A DNA stretch of 36,289 bases from Magnetococcales bacterium (GTDB lineage: Bacteria; Pseudomonadota; Magnetococcia; Magnetococcales; JADGAQ01): contig JADGAQ010000017.1 of the NCBI GenBank assembly GCA_015231925.1, positions 1 to 36,289 on the forward strand. The letters are read 5' to 3'. This document shows, in pieces, positions 8,860-16,790 of the stretch (the first letter of the stretch is position 1; every line of letters starts with the position of its first letter). Both the position numbers and the translations under genes were made by a program. The notes below the pieces were generated by a model, which worked only from the letters and a program-made list of their open reading frames with translations, had not been told where the DNA came from and searched no databases.

Positions 8860-10113
8860 TCACTCGGTCGGGGAATCGGGGCCCGTCTTGCGGCGGGCAC
8901 GGTTGGCGGCATCATCCCGAACGTCGGCAACTCTGGCCCTGGCGGGGTTGGTCGCCAGCACATCGCGCAAGGCGCCAAGATCCTGCTTCAGATCATAGAC
9001 TCCCATTTTCTCGATGTCGTTCCGTAGTGCCTTGATTTCTTGTTCCAGGTTGAGCTTGCGCAGCTTGCCAACCTCTTCTTCCAGATCCAACACACGTCGC
9101 TTCAGTTCCAGAATACGCTTGTGGGCGGTATCCAGCTCCCGTCGGGAGGGCATGTTCATGATGGAAAGGCTTTTTTCCACCCACTCCCGACTGTGATGCT
9201 TCAGACGCATCAATTCGTTGATCATGCGGCCGTTGAGCTGGCTGTACTCTTCCGTCTGGGCGACCTGGGCGAAGGCATCCTCGGCGCAATCCACCCACAG
9301 ATCGAAGAAGGCCTTGAAGGTCTCGATGGACGGCGGCGCCTCGCCGGTTTTGGGAACCAGTTTGGCCTGCAACCGCTCCAGGGCGTCGCGTCCCACGTTG
9401 GAAAGCAGCCCCATGTAGGCTTGCAGCGCCTCCTGGTAGCTCATCCAATGGCGCAACCCTTCCTGATAATGCTCCTGCCATTCACGGGTGTAACCCACCG
9501 CCGGAACGGAAAGATACTTCTCCATATTGGTGCGGAAAACTTCCCCCGCCCGAAGCAGATCCTCCTCCTTGAGGGGATGCAGCAAACCTCCGGGCAGCGG
9601 TGAAATGGAAGCAGCCATACGCTGCCAGGTATCCATCGGCAGGGCCCAGAACTGCTGAGCTCCCTGACCACTGAAGCCGCCCATGCCCATGGGATTGAAG
9701 GACATCTGCTGGCGCAACTGGTCCAACGTGCGTTGCACCGCCCCGGTCCACTCTTCACCCGCATGCAGGCCGCTTTGCATCTGCTGGAAGGCCTTCATGA
9801 AAACTTCGGCCATTCCCATATAGTTCTGACCTGCCGACAACATGGCCGGGAACATATTCGGAATCGGGTTGCCACCCATGCCACCCATGCCACCCATGCC
9901 GCCCATGCCGCCCATCATGCCGCTCAGGGGATTGGCGCCAGGGGACATTCCCGACTCCATGTTCTTCTGCCAGAACTTGAACATCGCATCGGCGGGGGGG
10001 ACTCCCCCCCCAACCGGTTTGCTGGCGGCATTGGACCACATCTGCCAGACCTTGTTCTGCATGTCGGTCCAGCCCTCAAGCCACTGTTGAGACCATTCAA
10101 ATTGATCGGCCAT
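8860..10113 (-). CDS. phaE: Class III PHA synthase subunit PhaE
   Basis: This 417-residue partner subunit is needed for activity of short PhaC synthases. The N-terminus (QFEWSQQWLEGWTDMQNKVW) and the central helical region, rich in W, Q and M, are typical of PhaE. The C-terminal third (about 310-395) is a long heptad-rich coiled coil starting near RRELDTAHKRILELKRR. Between about residues 66 and 82 there is a Gly-Met repeat (GGM units) encoded by a 9-base tandem repeat. A purine-rich AAGAGGGAGAGG precedes ATG 10113. The protein is longer than the roughly 360 residues of the Allochromatium subunit, the extra length lying partly in the linker and in a basic C-terminal tail. Confidence 0.9.
   Translation of the reverse strand: MADQFEWSQQWLEGWTDMQNKVWQMWSNAASKPVGGGVPPADAMFKFWQKNMESGMSPGANPLSGMMGGMGGMGGMGGMGGNPIPNMFPAMLSAGQNYMGMAEVFMKAFQQMQSGLHAGEEWTGAVQRTLDQLRQQMSFNPMGMGGFSGQGAQQFWALPMDTWQRMAASISPLPGGLLHPLKEEDLLRAGEVFRTNMEKYLSVPAVGYTREWQEHYQEGLRHWMSYQEALQAYMGLLSNVGRDALERLQAKLVPKTGEAPPSIETFKAFFDLWVDCAEDAFAQVAQTEEYSQLNGRMINELMRLKHHSREWVEKSLSIMNMPSRRELDTAHKRILELKRRVLDLEEEVGKLRKLNLEQEIKALRNDIEKMGVYDLKQDLGALRDVLATNPARARVADVRDDAANRARRKTGPDSPTE
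9872..9916. repeat. Five 9-bp tandem units inside phaE
   Basis: On the plus strand CCACCCATG occurs three times, followed by CCGCCCATG and CCGCCCATC, head to tail. On the coding strand these give Gly-Met-Gly units in a flexible linker. The unit is a multiple of three, so copy-number slippage would change linker length without breaking the frame. Confidence 0.85.
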
Positions 10114-10225
10114 GATTCGCCTCTCCCTCTTGGGCCTGACTTCGGCTCAACGATCCATACCGCCACCGAAGCACGCGCCCCATTCATTATTTTGAATCTG
10201 CACGCACCCTTCGGCAGAATACGAC

Positions 10226-10582
10226 TTACTCGGCACCATCCTTGGCCTGGCCCAGAATGGCTTCCATGCCCTTTTCCATCAGGTCGTTGATTTCGCGGCG
10301 GCTCTGATTCAGCAACTCAACCGTTTGCTTGGCATGGGTCACCATCCGGTCCGAAAGCTCCTTGGTCAGCTCGGCCTGCTTGCCCAGAACGTCCTTCATA
10401 TCCTTGGATTCGCCCATCATGCGCAGCTGCTGCACACCGGCGCTCATGTACTCGCCAACCGCATCCAACTGACGCTCCGCCAGCTTTTGAACCGTGCGCT
10501 CGTTGATCTGCTGCAACCGCATCATGGAATTCAATACGGCCTTGGTCATTTCGGTCATTTGCTCGGCGACTTTCTTATCCAT
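10226..10582 (-). CDS. Phasin (PHA granule-associated protein)
   Basis: This 118-residue, almost wholly alpha-helical amphipathic protein has no cysteine or tryptophan, as expected of small phasins that coat PHA granules. Segments such as QLDAVGEYMSAGVQQLRMMG and TVELLNQSRREINDLMEKG show the phasin pattern. The start is ATG 10582, where GGAG lies a proper distance upstream; an in-frame ATG at 10648 lies in the regulatory region and is rejected. The gene has its own promoter with two probable PhaR operators (10609-10623 and 10676-10690). It lies between phaR and phaE. Expected regulation: repressed by PhaR until polymer or oligomer titrates PhaR away. Confidence 0.88.
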   Translation of the reverse strand: MDKKVAEQMTEMTKAVLNSMMRLQQINERTVQKLAERQLDAVGEYMSAGVQQLRMMGESKDMKDVLGKQAELTKELSDRMVTHAKQTVELLNQSRREINDLMEKGMEAILGQAKDGAE

Positions 10583-10608
10583 CTTGGCATCTCCTGTCTG
10601 GTTCGTGA

Positions 10609-10623
10609 TTTTGCACTGCAAAA
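10609..10623. promoter_or_regulatory. Probable PhaR operator, downstream copy
   Basis: TTTTGCACTGCAAAA is a perfect 7-bp inverted repeat around one base. It falls just after the predicted transcription start of the phasin gene. PhaR proteins of Paracoccus and Rhodobacter bind TGC/GCA-rich dyads in phasin promoters, one near the start point. Assignment here is by position, symmetry and the matching second copy. Confidence 0.65.
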
Positions 10624-10637
10624 GCTCGTTGAAACAC

Positions 10638-10667
10638 AAGCTACCCAAAAAGGCCCTATCCTGTCAA
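10638..10667 (-). promoter_or_regulatory. Phasin promoter
   Basis: On the minus strand a perfect -35 TTGACA (10667-10662) is followed after 18 bases by TAGCTT (10643-10638) as the -10. The predicted start of transcription is near 10631, leaving a leader of about 48 bases before the phasin ATG. Confidence 0.6.
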
Positions 10668-10675
10668 TCCTTTTT

Positions 10676-10690
10676 TTCTGCATTGCAAAA
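10676..10690. promoter_or_regulatory. Probable PhaR operator, upstream copy
   Basis: TTCTGCATTGCAAAA repeats the TGCA-N-TGCA core of the downstream dyad with one mismatch in the 7-bp arms. It lies just upstream of the -35 box, so two PhaR units could bracket the promoter. It also lies 30 bases beyond the phaR stop. Confidence 0.6.
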
Positions 10691-10720
10691 TTTTGTCGAA
10701 ATTCCGTCAAAAACAGCCCG

Positions 10721-11398
10721 TTAGGCGTCGTCTTCTTCGAACTCTTCCTCGTCGAGCCCCAACAATTCCCCTTCCAGCTCGTGCGGATCGGGTGCTGCCT
10801 CGGGAGGTGTTTTGCTTTGGGTGGGACGTTGTTCCTTTCCGGAAGAGGAGAGGGAGGCATTGAGCTTGCGCAACTTGTGAAGGTTGGAATCGGCTAAGGC
10901 ATTAAAAAAAGGGTTCATCTGCAGCGGGTTCATCACCGAAAGCTGCTTGAAGAAGTTGCCCTGCTGCTCCTGGAAGAGCTCCAGGCTGTGGGTGAGATAG
11001 CCACCCATGAACTGCTGGGCCGAGGAGCCGTAAAGACGAATCATCATCTCCAGGAAGCTGGTTTCCAGCATGGGGCTTTCCTGGTCCTCGTCCTCCTGCT
11101 CGCTGATCACCTGAAGCAGAATGGCTCGGGTGATGTCCTTGCTGGTCTTGGAGTCGATGACCCGGAAGGGGGTCTTCTCCATGACCATGCGCCGCACGTC
11201 CGAGAGGGTCACGAAGGCGGACTTCTCGGTGTCGTACAGGCGACGGTTGGGGTATTTTTTGATGGTCCGCATTTTTTTGGGAAGGGGCATGTTCATGGCC
11301 TCATCCTGAATTGTCTTGGAACCTGCACCAGGCGGCGCTCCGGGCTCCCTTTCGGGCAGCAAGGTGGCCGTGGCATCTAAGACGGGTTGTGACTTCAT
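10721..11398 (-). CDS. phaR: PhaR, PHA synthesis regulator
   Basis: This cytoplasmic regulator binds both DNA at the phasin promoter and nascent PHA. The N-terminal DNA-binding domain is unmistakable: IKKYPNRRLYDTEKSAFVTL, then the DVRRMV and RVIDSKTSKDITRAILLQVI segments. A PHB-accumulation domain follows, and the C-terminus is acidic (DEEEFEEDD). The protein has 225 residues from ATG 11398, which has GGAG upstream. That start puts about 43 residues before the conserved domain, unusually many; ATG 11296 or 11290 also has a good AGGATGAGG site and would give the usual short N-terminus. It follows phaB after a hairpin, so it may have its own promoter. Confidence 0.92.
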   Translation of the reverse strand: MKSQPVLDATATLLPEREPGAPPGAGSKTIQDEAMNMPLPKKMRTIKKYPNRRLYDTEKSAFVTLSDVRRMVMEKTPFRVIDSKTSKDITRAILLQVISEQEDEDQESPMLETSFLEMMIRLYGSSAQQFMGGYLTHSLELFQEQQGNFFKQLSVMNPLQMNPFFNALADSNLHKLRKLNASLSSSGKEQRPTQSKTPPEAAPDPHELEGELLGLDEEEFEEDDA

Positions 11399-11461
11399 CC
11401 AGGTTCTCCAGACATTCTAACACAGACTTTTTGCCAAGCGGTAAACTTTCTTGCCTTGAGT

Positions 11462-11498
11462 TGGTCGGGGAGAGGGAAGAACCCCCTCCCCCCGACCA
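11462..11498 (-). terminator. Hairpin after phaB
   Basis: TGGTCGGGG (462-470 of this kilobase) pairs with CCCCGACCA (490-498), and after one mismatch GAGGG pairs with CCCTC, giving a stem of about 14 bp around a 7-base loop. It begins 5 bases beyond the phaB stop on the minus strand. No T-run follows, so termination may be partial, separating phaAB from phaR. Confidence 0.55.
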
Positions 11499-11503
11499 TT
11501 CAA

Positions 11504-12253
11504 TCAGAAGGACATGAACAGACCGCCGTTGATGGCGATGTTGGATCCGGTGATATAGCCGGATTCATCGGCAGCCAGGAAGGCCACGAGACGTCCGATC
11601 TCCTCCGGTTTACCCAAACGCCGCACGGGAACCTGGGCGATGATCTTGTTGCGGATCTCCTCTTCGATGGCCATGACCATCTGGGTGCCGATATAGCCGG
11701 GAGAGACGGTATTGACCGTGATACCCTTGGTGGCCACTTCCTGGGCCAGGGCCATGGTGAAACCGTGCATGCCGGCCTTGGCCGCAGAGTAGTTGCACTG
11801 CCCGAACTGGCCTTTTTGCCCATTGACGGAGGAGATGTTGACAATGCGTCCGAAGCCCCGCTCCAACATACCGTCGACCACGTTGCGGCTCATATTGAAA
11901 ACGGAGTCGAGGTTGACGTTCAACACCGCGTTCCACTGATCCCAGCTCATCTTCTTGAGGGTGCCGTCCTTGGTGATACCGGCATTGTTCACCAACACCT
12001 CGACGGGACCGACTTCAGCCTGAATCTTGGCAACAGTGGCCTTGCACTGCTCGAAATCACTCACTTCCACGGCGTAAACGGGCATGTCGAACCCTTCCGC
12101 CTTGCGGGCCGCCGCCCACTCTTCGGCGATTTTTCCCGCTTCGAAGGGGGCGCAAGTCGCCACCACGCGAAAACCGGCCTTGGCCATGCTCTGGCAAATC
12201 GCCGTGCCGATACCGCCCACACCACCCGTCACCACTGCAACGCGACCACTCAT
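11504..12253 (-). CDS. phaB: Acetoacetyl-CoA reductase PhaB
   Basis: This NADPH-dependent short-chain dehydrogenase reduces acetoacetyl-CoA to (R)-3-hydroxybutyryl-CoA, the monomer for PhaC. It has 249 residues. Features: TGGVGGIGTAIC cofactor loop near residue 10, NNAG at about 89-92, Ser in ISSVNGQKGQFGQ, and catalytic Y155 and K159 in NYSAAK. The GQKGQFGQ segment is characteristic of PhaB as against FabG. An in-frame ATG at 12262 directly abuts the AGGAG and is too close; ATG 12253 lies 9 bases after AGGAG and gives the family's usual MSGRVAVVTGG start. The gene follows phaA by 66 bases. Confidence 0.93.
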   Translation of the reverse strand: MSGRVAVVTGGVGGIGTAICQSMAKAGFRVVATCAPFEAGKIAEEWAAARKAEGFDMPVYAVEVSDFEQCKATVAKIQAEVGPVEVLVNNAGITKDGTLKKMSWDQWNAVLNVNLDSVFNMSRNVVDGMLERGFGRIVNISSVNGQKGQFGQCNYSAAKAGMHGFTMALAQEVATKGITVNTVSPGYIGTQMVMAIEEEIRNKIIAQVPVRRLGKPEEIGRLVAFLAADESGYITGSNIAINGGLFMSF

Positions 12254-12319
12254 CTCTGCCATCTCCTGTCCAGTTTCAGTTAGCCATCAAAGGGAACAAC
12301 CATCCCGACTCGGTGACGA

Positions 12320-13498
12320 TCAACGCTCCACAGCCAGGGCCACGCCCATGCCGCCGCCGATGCACAGGGTCGCCAGACCCTTGTGGGCGTCGCGGCGCAC
12401 CATTTCGTGCAGCAGGGTGACCAGGATGCGCGCCCCCGAGGCTCCGATGGGATGTCCGAGGCTGATGGCCCCACCATTGACGTTGATCTTGGAAAGATCC
12501 CAACCCAGTTCCCGATTGACCGAAATGGCCTGAGCCGCGAAGGCTTCGTTGGCCTCGACGAGATCGAGATCCTCCGCTTTCCAACCCGCCTTTTGCAGGC
12601 AGAGCCGTACCGCCGGGATCGGTCCGGTACCCATGATGCGCGGCTCCACACCGCCGGAGGCGTAAGCCACGATGCGGGCCATGGGCTTGAGACCCAGTTC
12701 CTTCACCCGGCTGGCCGAAGCCACCACCACGGCAGCCGCACCGTCGTTGATGCCGGAGGCGTTGCCAGCCGTCACGGTGCCTTCCTTGTCGAAGGCGGGC
12801 TTGAGGCCGGCCAAGGCCTCGGCGGTGGTACCCGCTCGGGGGAACTCATCGGTGTCGAAGACCACCGGAGGCCCTTTGCGCTGGGGCATCTCCACCGGAA
12901 TGATCTCTTCCTTGAAACGGCCCGCCTTTTGCGCCGCTTCCACCTTCTGCTGGGAGGAAGCGGAAAAAGCATCCTGGTCCTGGCGGGAGATGCCGTATTG
13001 CTTGGCGACATTCTCCGCCGTGACACCCATATGATAATCGTCAAAGATGTCCCACAGACCATCCATGATCATGGAGTCCACCATTTTCCAATCACCCATT
13101 TTGTTGCCATCCCGGGATCCGGGGACAACATGGGGAGAGCGGGTCATATTTTCCTGCCCGCCGGCGATGATGATGCCCGCATCCCCGCAGCGCACCGCCT
13201 GAGTCGCCAGAGCCACCGCTTTCAAACCGCTGCCGCAGACCTTGTTGATGGTCATTGCCGGCACCGTCACCGGAAGGCCGGCGCCCAAGGCCGCCTGACG
13301 CGCCGGATTCTGCCCGACACCTGCCGTCAACACCTGTCCCAGAATCACCTCATCAATCTGATCGGCATGCAAACCAGCCCGTTGCAGCAAGCCACGGATC
13401 ACGACGGAACCCAGTTTGCTCGCCGCCAGGGGCGACAAACTGCCCAGGAATTTTCCGATCGCCGTGCGCCCCGCTGCCGTGATGAATACCTCTTCCAT
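12320..13498 (-). CDS. phaA: Acetyl-CoA C-acetyltransferase PhaA (beta-ketothiolase)
   Basis: This enzyme condenses two acetyl-CoA to acetoacetyl-CoA, the first step of polyhydroxybutyrate synthesis. It has 392 residues, the family length. The active-site residues sit where expected: acylated C88 in NKVCGSG, H348 in [12 protein letters not shown], and the proton-transfer C379 in CIGGGMG. TGGAGGAAA precedes ATG 13498. It heads the minus-strand pha run, with phaB next. Degradative thiolases share the fold, but the phaB/phaR/phasin/phaEC neighbours make biosynthesis the likely role. Confidence 0.95.
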   Translation of the reverse strand: MEEVFITAAGRTAIGKFLGSLSPLAASKLGSVVIRGLLQRAGLHADQIDEVILGQVLTAGVGQNPARQAALGAGLPVTVPAMTINKVCGSGLKAVALATQAVRCGDAGIIIAGGQENMTRSPHVVPGSRDGNKMGDWKMVDSMIMDGLWDIFDDYHMGVTAENVAKQYGISRQDQDAFSASSQQKVEAAQKAGRFKEEIIPVEMPQRKGPPVVFDTDEFPRAGTTAEALAGLKPAFDKEGTVTAGNASGINDGAAAVVVASASRVKELGLKPMARIVAYASGGVEPRIMGTGPIPAVRLCLQKAGWKAEDLDLVEANEAFAAQAISVNRELGWDLSKINVNGGAISLGHPIGASGARILVTLLHEMVRRDAHKGLATLCIGGGMGVALAVER

Positions 13499-13742
13499 AC
13501 CCGTTTCCTCCAGTCAGTTCAGGCCTTCGGACCCATGCCTCCGGCACGCCGCAGTCAAAACAGTCTCTGAAGCTAACTCATTTTCACAAAATTTCAATGA
13601 TTCTCCGATAAAGGAATTAAAAAGCCCGGAAAAATCCCCTCCCGTGAAGCCCGGGCAGAACATGGATTGCCAAAAAGTGACCTTTCTGGCACTCTCCTCC
13701 GGTTGAATGGATGGGTGGAGCGCTTACGGGGGGAGTTTGTCA
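13499..13742. other. Divergent intergenic region between phaA and UXS gene
   Basis: These 244 bases separate the divergently transcribed phaA and sugar decarboxylase genes and must carry both promoters. The middle (about 13570-13625) is AT-rich. I saw no clear consensus promoter, no TGCA-N-TGCA dyad like those at the phasin promoter, and no RNA gene. Confidence 0.5.
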
Positions 13743-14702
13743 ATGTCGCGAAAACAGGTTCTGGTAACGGGTGGTGCGGGCTTTCTGGGCTCCCATCTTT
13801 GCGAATCCCTGCTTCAGGCGGGACACAACGTGCTGTGCGTCGACAATTTCTTTACCGGCACCCGGGATAACGTCCTCCACCTGCTCAGCAATCCACGCTT
13901 CGAACTGATCCGGCACGATGTGACGCTGCCGTTGTATGTGGAGGTCGACCAGATCTACAACCTGGCCTGCCCCGCCTCTCCGATCCATTACCAGCACGAT
14001 CCGGTGCAAACCACCAAGACCAGCGTCCATGGCGCCATCAACATGCTGGGTTTGGCCAAACGACTGAAGGCCCGCATTCTCCAAGCCTCCACCAGCGAGG
14101 TCTATGGCGACCCGCAGGTCCATCCCCAACCCGAATCCTATTGGGGGCACGTCAATCCCATCGGCACCCGCGCCTGTTACGACGAAGGCAAGCGTTGCGC
14201 CGAAACCCTCTTCTTCGACTATCACCGGCAGTTGGGTCTGGAAATCAAGGTGGCGCGCATCTTCAACACCTACGGACCGCGCATGCATCCGGATGACGGC
14301 CGGGTGGTCTCCAATTTCATCGTTCAGGCCTTGCAGGGCAAACCGCTGACCCTCTACGGAACGGGGCAGCAAACCCGCTCCTTCTGTTTCGTCTCGGATT
14401 TGGTGGCCGGCCTGATCAAGCTCATGGAATCCCCGGCAGGGGTCACGGGTCCGGTCAATCTGGGCAATCCGGGAGAGTTCACCATCCGGGAGCTGGCCGA
14501 ACTGGTGGTCGACATGACGGGCTCTTCCTCCCGGCTCGACTATCTTCCCCTGCCCCAGGACGACCCGCGCCAGCGCAAGCCCGACATCACCCTGGCCAAC
14601 GCCCTGCTGAATTGGCAGCCGACGGTCCCCCTGAAGGAAGGATTGCAGTCCACCATCCGCTATTTCGAGAATCGATTGCGGGAAGAAGGAGTCCTTGCGT
14701 AA
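13743..14702 (+). CDS. UDP-glucuronate decarboxylase (UDP-xylose synthase)
   Basis: This 319-residue NAD-dependent sugar-nucleotide decarboxylase converts UDP-glucuronate to UDP-xylose. The N-terminal Rossmann loop is [12 protein letters not shown] (8-19). The UXS signature follows: [17 protein letters not shown] (68-84), STSEVYGDP near 116-124 and the catalytic Y146xxxK150 in CYDEGK. The [20 protein letters not shown] segment is also typical. ATG 13743 has GGGGGAG 8 bases upstream; an in-frame ATG at 13707 lacks a site. It stands alone on the plus strand, facing the minus-strand sugar and stress genes; UDP-xylose would feed cell-surface glycans. Confidence 0.92.
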   Translation: MSRKQVLVTGGAGFLGSHLCESLLQAGHNVLCVDNFFTGTRDNVLHLLSNPRFELIRHDVTLPLYVEVDQIYNLACPASPIHYQHDPVQTTKTSVHGAINMLGLAKRLKARILQASTSEVYGDPQVHPQPESYWGHVNPIGTRACYDEGKRCAETLFFDYHRQLGLEIKVARIFNTYGPRMHPDDGRVVSNFIVQALQGKPLTLYGTGQQTRSFCFVSDLVAGLIKLMESPAGVTGPVNLGNPGEFTIRELAELVVDMTGSSSRLDYLPLPQDDPRQRKPDITLANALLNWQPTVPLKEGLQSTIRYFENRLREEGVLA

Positions 14703-14715
14703 CCCCGGCACTCGC

Positions 14716-14746
14716 GGCCGGGAATCAGTCGTCCGGTTTCCCGGCC
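14716..14746. terminator. Hairpin between UXS gene and small Cys/Trp-rich gene
   Basis: GGCCGGGAA (14716-14724) pairs with TTCCCGGCC (14738-14746), a 9-bp stem with a 13-base loop. It lies just past the decarboxylase stop and takes in the last codons of the converging gene. No T-run is present on the plus strand, so it is a possible rather than proven terminator. Confidence 0.4.
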
Positions 14747-14994
14747 AGGCCGCAATAGCCCAGGTGCCCTTCGCGGGAGGGTTTCCAGCGCCAGAACATG
14801 CACAGGCTGCCCTTGCAGGCATTGCTGCTCCACCAGTCGCTCATCCCTTCCTGCTGTTCCATCCCCACGGTGTTGATCCAGTTGAAGCCGGCAGCCCCGC
14901 TCTGCAGGCTCAAATCCAGAACCCGAACCATGGGGCACCATTTCTTCTTCGCTTCCGCTTCCGTAACCAGAGACATTCCCGTGCGCTCGTTCAT
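14725..14994 (-). CDS. Small conserved Cys/Trp-rich protein
   Basis: This 89-residue protein starts at an ATGA overlap with the CheX-like stop. It has the layout of a small protein seen in phages and bacteria: an N-terminal TEAEAKKKWCP segment, then KGSLCMFWRWKP, then GHLGYCGLAGKP. Four cysteines and six tryptophans in so short a chain suggest a metal-binding or tightly packed fold; C20, C60, C65 and C80 are the candidate ligands. The function of the family is not known to me. It is the last gene of the long minus-strand run and ends inside a hairpin shared with the UXS gene. Confidence 0.65.
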   Translation of the reverse strand: MNERTGMSLVTEAEAKKKWCPMVRVLDLSLQSGAAGFNWINTVGMEQQEGMSDWWSSNACKGSLCMFWRWKPSREGHLGYCGLAGKPDD

Positions 14995-15611
14995 TTCTTG
15001 TCATACTGATCGAGCAGCATGATGATGGCCTGATCGCGGCTGGCTTTTCGCTTCAGGGCCCAGGTATCCAGTCGGGCCAAGGTTCCCTCCTCGAAGATCG
15101 CATTGATTTTGTGAAGGTCTTTCGGGTTCCGGTAGTGTACCTCGATATAGAAGGGTTCCCCCTGGGCCCGGAAGAAGAAGCGCACACTCTCCAGAAGTCG
15201 GGTGTAGTCCACTTCGTAATCCTTGCCCACGATCACAGACGGCGGAGTCAGACTGATGTCTCCCACTCGTTTCGAGAGCCGGGTGGAAATACCCCCGGAA
15301 ATCATATTGCCGATCTCGGCGAAGGCATCCACCGCCTCACCTTTGAGAACGGAGAAGGAATCCCCCGCCAGGGCGGAGGAGAGGAACAGAGCCACATGGG
15401 TGGAACAGCCCACCCGCACGCCGCCTTCCAGTCCGCCGTTCAGGCCCACGATGGCGCTGGCCTCGGCCCGAGCCGGCACATGCAGCACATCCGCCGGTTT
15501 GGCCACCCCGTGGGCCGGCTGTACATCCACGAATAGCATGGTCTGCACGATTTCCATGACCGTTTCGGGGATACTTTCCAGTATCCAATCCTTCAGTGGC
15601 TTGTCATCCAT
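14991..15611 (-). CDS. CheX/CheC-like chemotaxis phosphatase
   Basis: This 206-residue protein has the CheX/CheC-type catalytic helix: DAFAEIGNMISGGIS at about 95-109, with E99 and N102 placed as the Glu/Asn pair that drives dephosphorylation of CheY-P. A second CheC-like region is less clear. CheX proteins remove phosphate from response regulators of chemotaxis or chemosensory-like systems. No CheY, kinase or receptor gene lies in the window; the partner must be elsewhere. It starts 15 bases after the alanine dehydrogenase stop and overlaps the next small gene by 4 bases, so all three are probably co-transcribed. Confidence 0.75.
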   Translation of the reverse strand: MDDKPLKDWILESIPETVMEIVQTMLFVDVQPAHGVAKPADVLHVPARAEASAIVGLNGGLEGGVRVGCSTHVALFLSSALAGDSFSVLKGEAVDAFAEIGNMISGGISTRLSKRVGDISLTPPSVIVGKDYEVDYTRLLESVRFFFRAQGEPFYIEVHYRNPKDLHKINAIFEEGTLARLDTWALKRKASRDQAIIMLLDQYDKK

Positions 15612-15626
15612 GTCATACCCCTGTTA

Positions 15627-16766
15627 TTACGCGGTTGACCCGTGTACGTCCTCGCGAGCCAGATCGATCACCGCTATCCACGGCAGGTCGAAGCTCTGCG
15701 CCACTTCCGGACTGCTCACTCCGCCGTTCACCACGGCAACCCCTTTGGCGAGACTCTCCTCTGCCAGAGAGGCACGCGCCCACCCCCGATCGGCCAACTG
15801 CAGCGCCCATGGCAGGGTGGCGTTGGTCAGTGCCAGCGTCGAGGTCACCGGCACGCCTCCCGGCATATTGGGTACACAATAGTGTAGCACACCTTCCTCC
15901 ACAAAGACCGGATCGGCGTGGGAGGTGGGGCGTGATGTTTCCAGAGAGCCACCCTGATCGATGGCCACGTCCACCACCACCGAACCCGGCTGCATCCGGG
16001 CCACCATCTCCCGGCTGAGGATGCGAGGCGCCCGCAGGCCGGGGCGCAACACGGCGCTGATCAAGGCATCGGTCCGTGGCAACAGCCTGCGCAGCACCTC
16101 CGTATCGGACATCAGCGGAGTAACGTTGGCGGGCATCCACTCGGCGAGATTTCGCAAGATTTCGAGGCGGGTGTCCAGGATAAAAACCCTGGCCCCCATT
16201 CCTGCAGCAACCCGAGCCGCCTGACTGCCCACGCTGCCCCCCCCCACCACCACGACCGTGGCCGGTTCCACACCGGGAACGCCGCCCATCAACACACCGC
16301 GCCCTCCCTGGCTGCGCTCCAGAAAACGGGCCGCCTGCTGGGCCGCCATCCGCCCGGCGATCTCACTCATGGGGGCGAGTAACGGCAGTCGCCCGTCCGG
16401 GGTGGTCACCCCTTCGTAGGCGATGGCCACACAGCCCGAAGCCAGAACGGCTTCAGTCATTTCACGACTCGCCGCGAAGTGGAAATAGGTGAAAATCATC
16501 TGCTTGCGGCGCAACAGCTTATATTCCGAAGGCTGCGGCTCCTTGACCTTCACCACCAGGTCGGCCCCCGCCCACACCTGCGCCGCGCTCTCCAGCAACG
16601 TGGCCCCGGCCTCCTGGTAACGGGCATCCTCATGACCGCTGGCCCCACCCGCGCCCCGCTGCACCAAAACCGAATGCCCGTGCGCCCGGAAAGCCTCCAC
16701 GCCGGAGGGCACCACACCCACGCGATTCTCCTGCTCCCGAATCTCCCGAACCACGCCCACAATCAT
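15627..16766 (-). CDS. ald: Alanine dehydrogenase
   Basis: This NAD-dependent enzyme interconverts L-alanine and pyruvate plus ammonia. The length, 379 residues, is near the usual 370. Family features: K75 in VVKVKEP (substrate), H96 in TYFHFAAS (catalysis), the cofactor loop VVVVGGGSVGSQAARVAAGMG in the middle, and the VFILDTR turn after it. The C-terminal GGVPVTSTLALTNATLPW is also typical of Ald. AAAGG lies 9 bases before ATG 16766. It sits in a run with a coiled-coil protein upstream and a CheX-like protein downstream, an odd pairing with no obvious metabolic link. Confidence 0.92.
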   Translation of the reverse strand: MIVGVVREIREQENRVGVVPSGVEAFRAHGHSVLVQRGAGGASGHEDARYQEAGATLLESAAQVWAGADLVVKVKEPQPSEYKLLRRKQMIFTYFHFAASREMTEAVLASGCVAIAYEGVTTPDGRLPLLAPMSEIAGRMAAQQAARFLERSQGGRGVLMGGVPGVEPATVVVVGGGSVGSQAARVAAGMGARVFILDTRLEILRNLAEWMPANVTPLMSDTEVLRRLLPRTDALISAVLRPGLRAPRILSREMVARMQPGSVVVDVAIDQGGSLETSRPTSHADPVFVEEGVLHYCVPNMPGGVPVTSTLALTNATLPWALQLADRGWARASLAEESLAKGVAVVNGGVSSPEVAQSFDLPWIAVIDLAREDVHGSTA

Positions 16767-16790
16767 GAGTAAGACCTTTCCGGGGAATAG

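Noticed and set aside
10199-10208. A third PhaR operator upstream of phaE
   Set aside because: The TGCACGCA stretch lacks one base of the TGCA-N-TGCA spacing and has no symmetric arms, so it is not counted.
13620-13665. A hairpin in the phaA/UXS intergenic region (GCCCGG with CCGGGC)
   Set aside because: The stem is only 6-7 bp with a long loop and no T-run; likely chance in GC-rich DNA.
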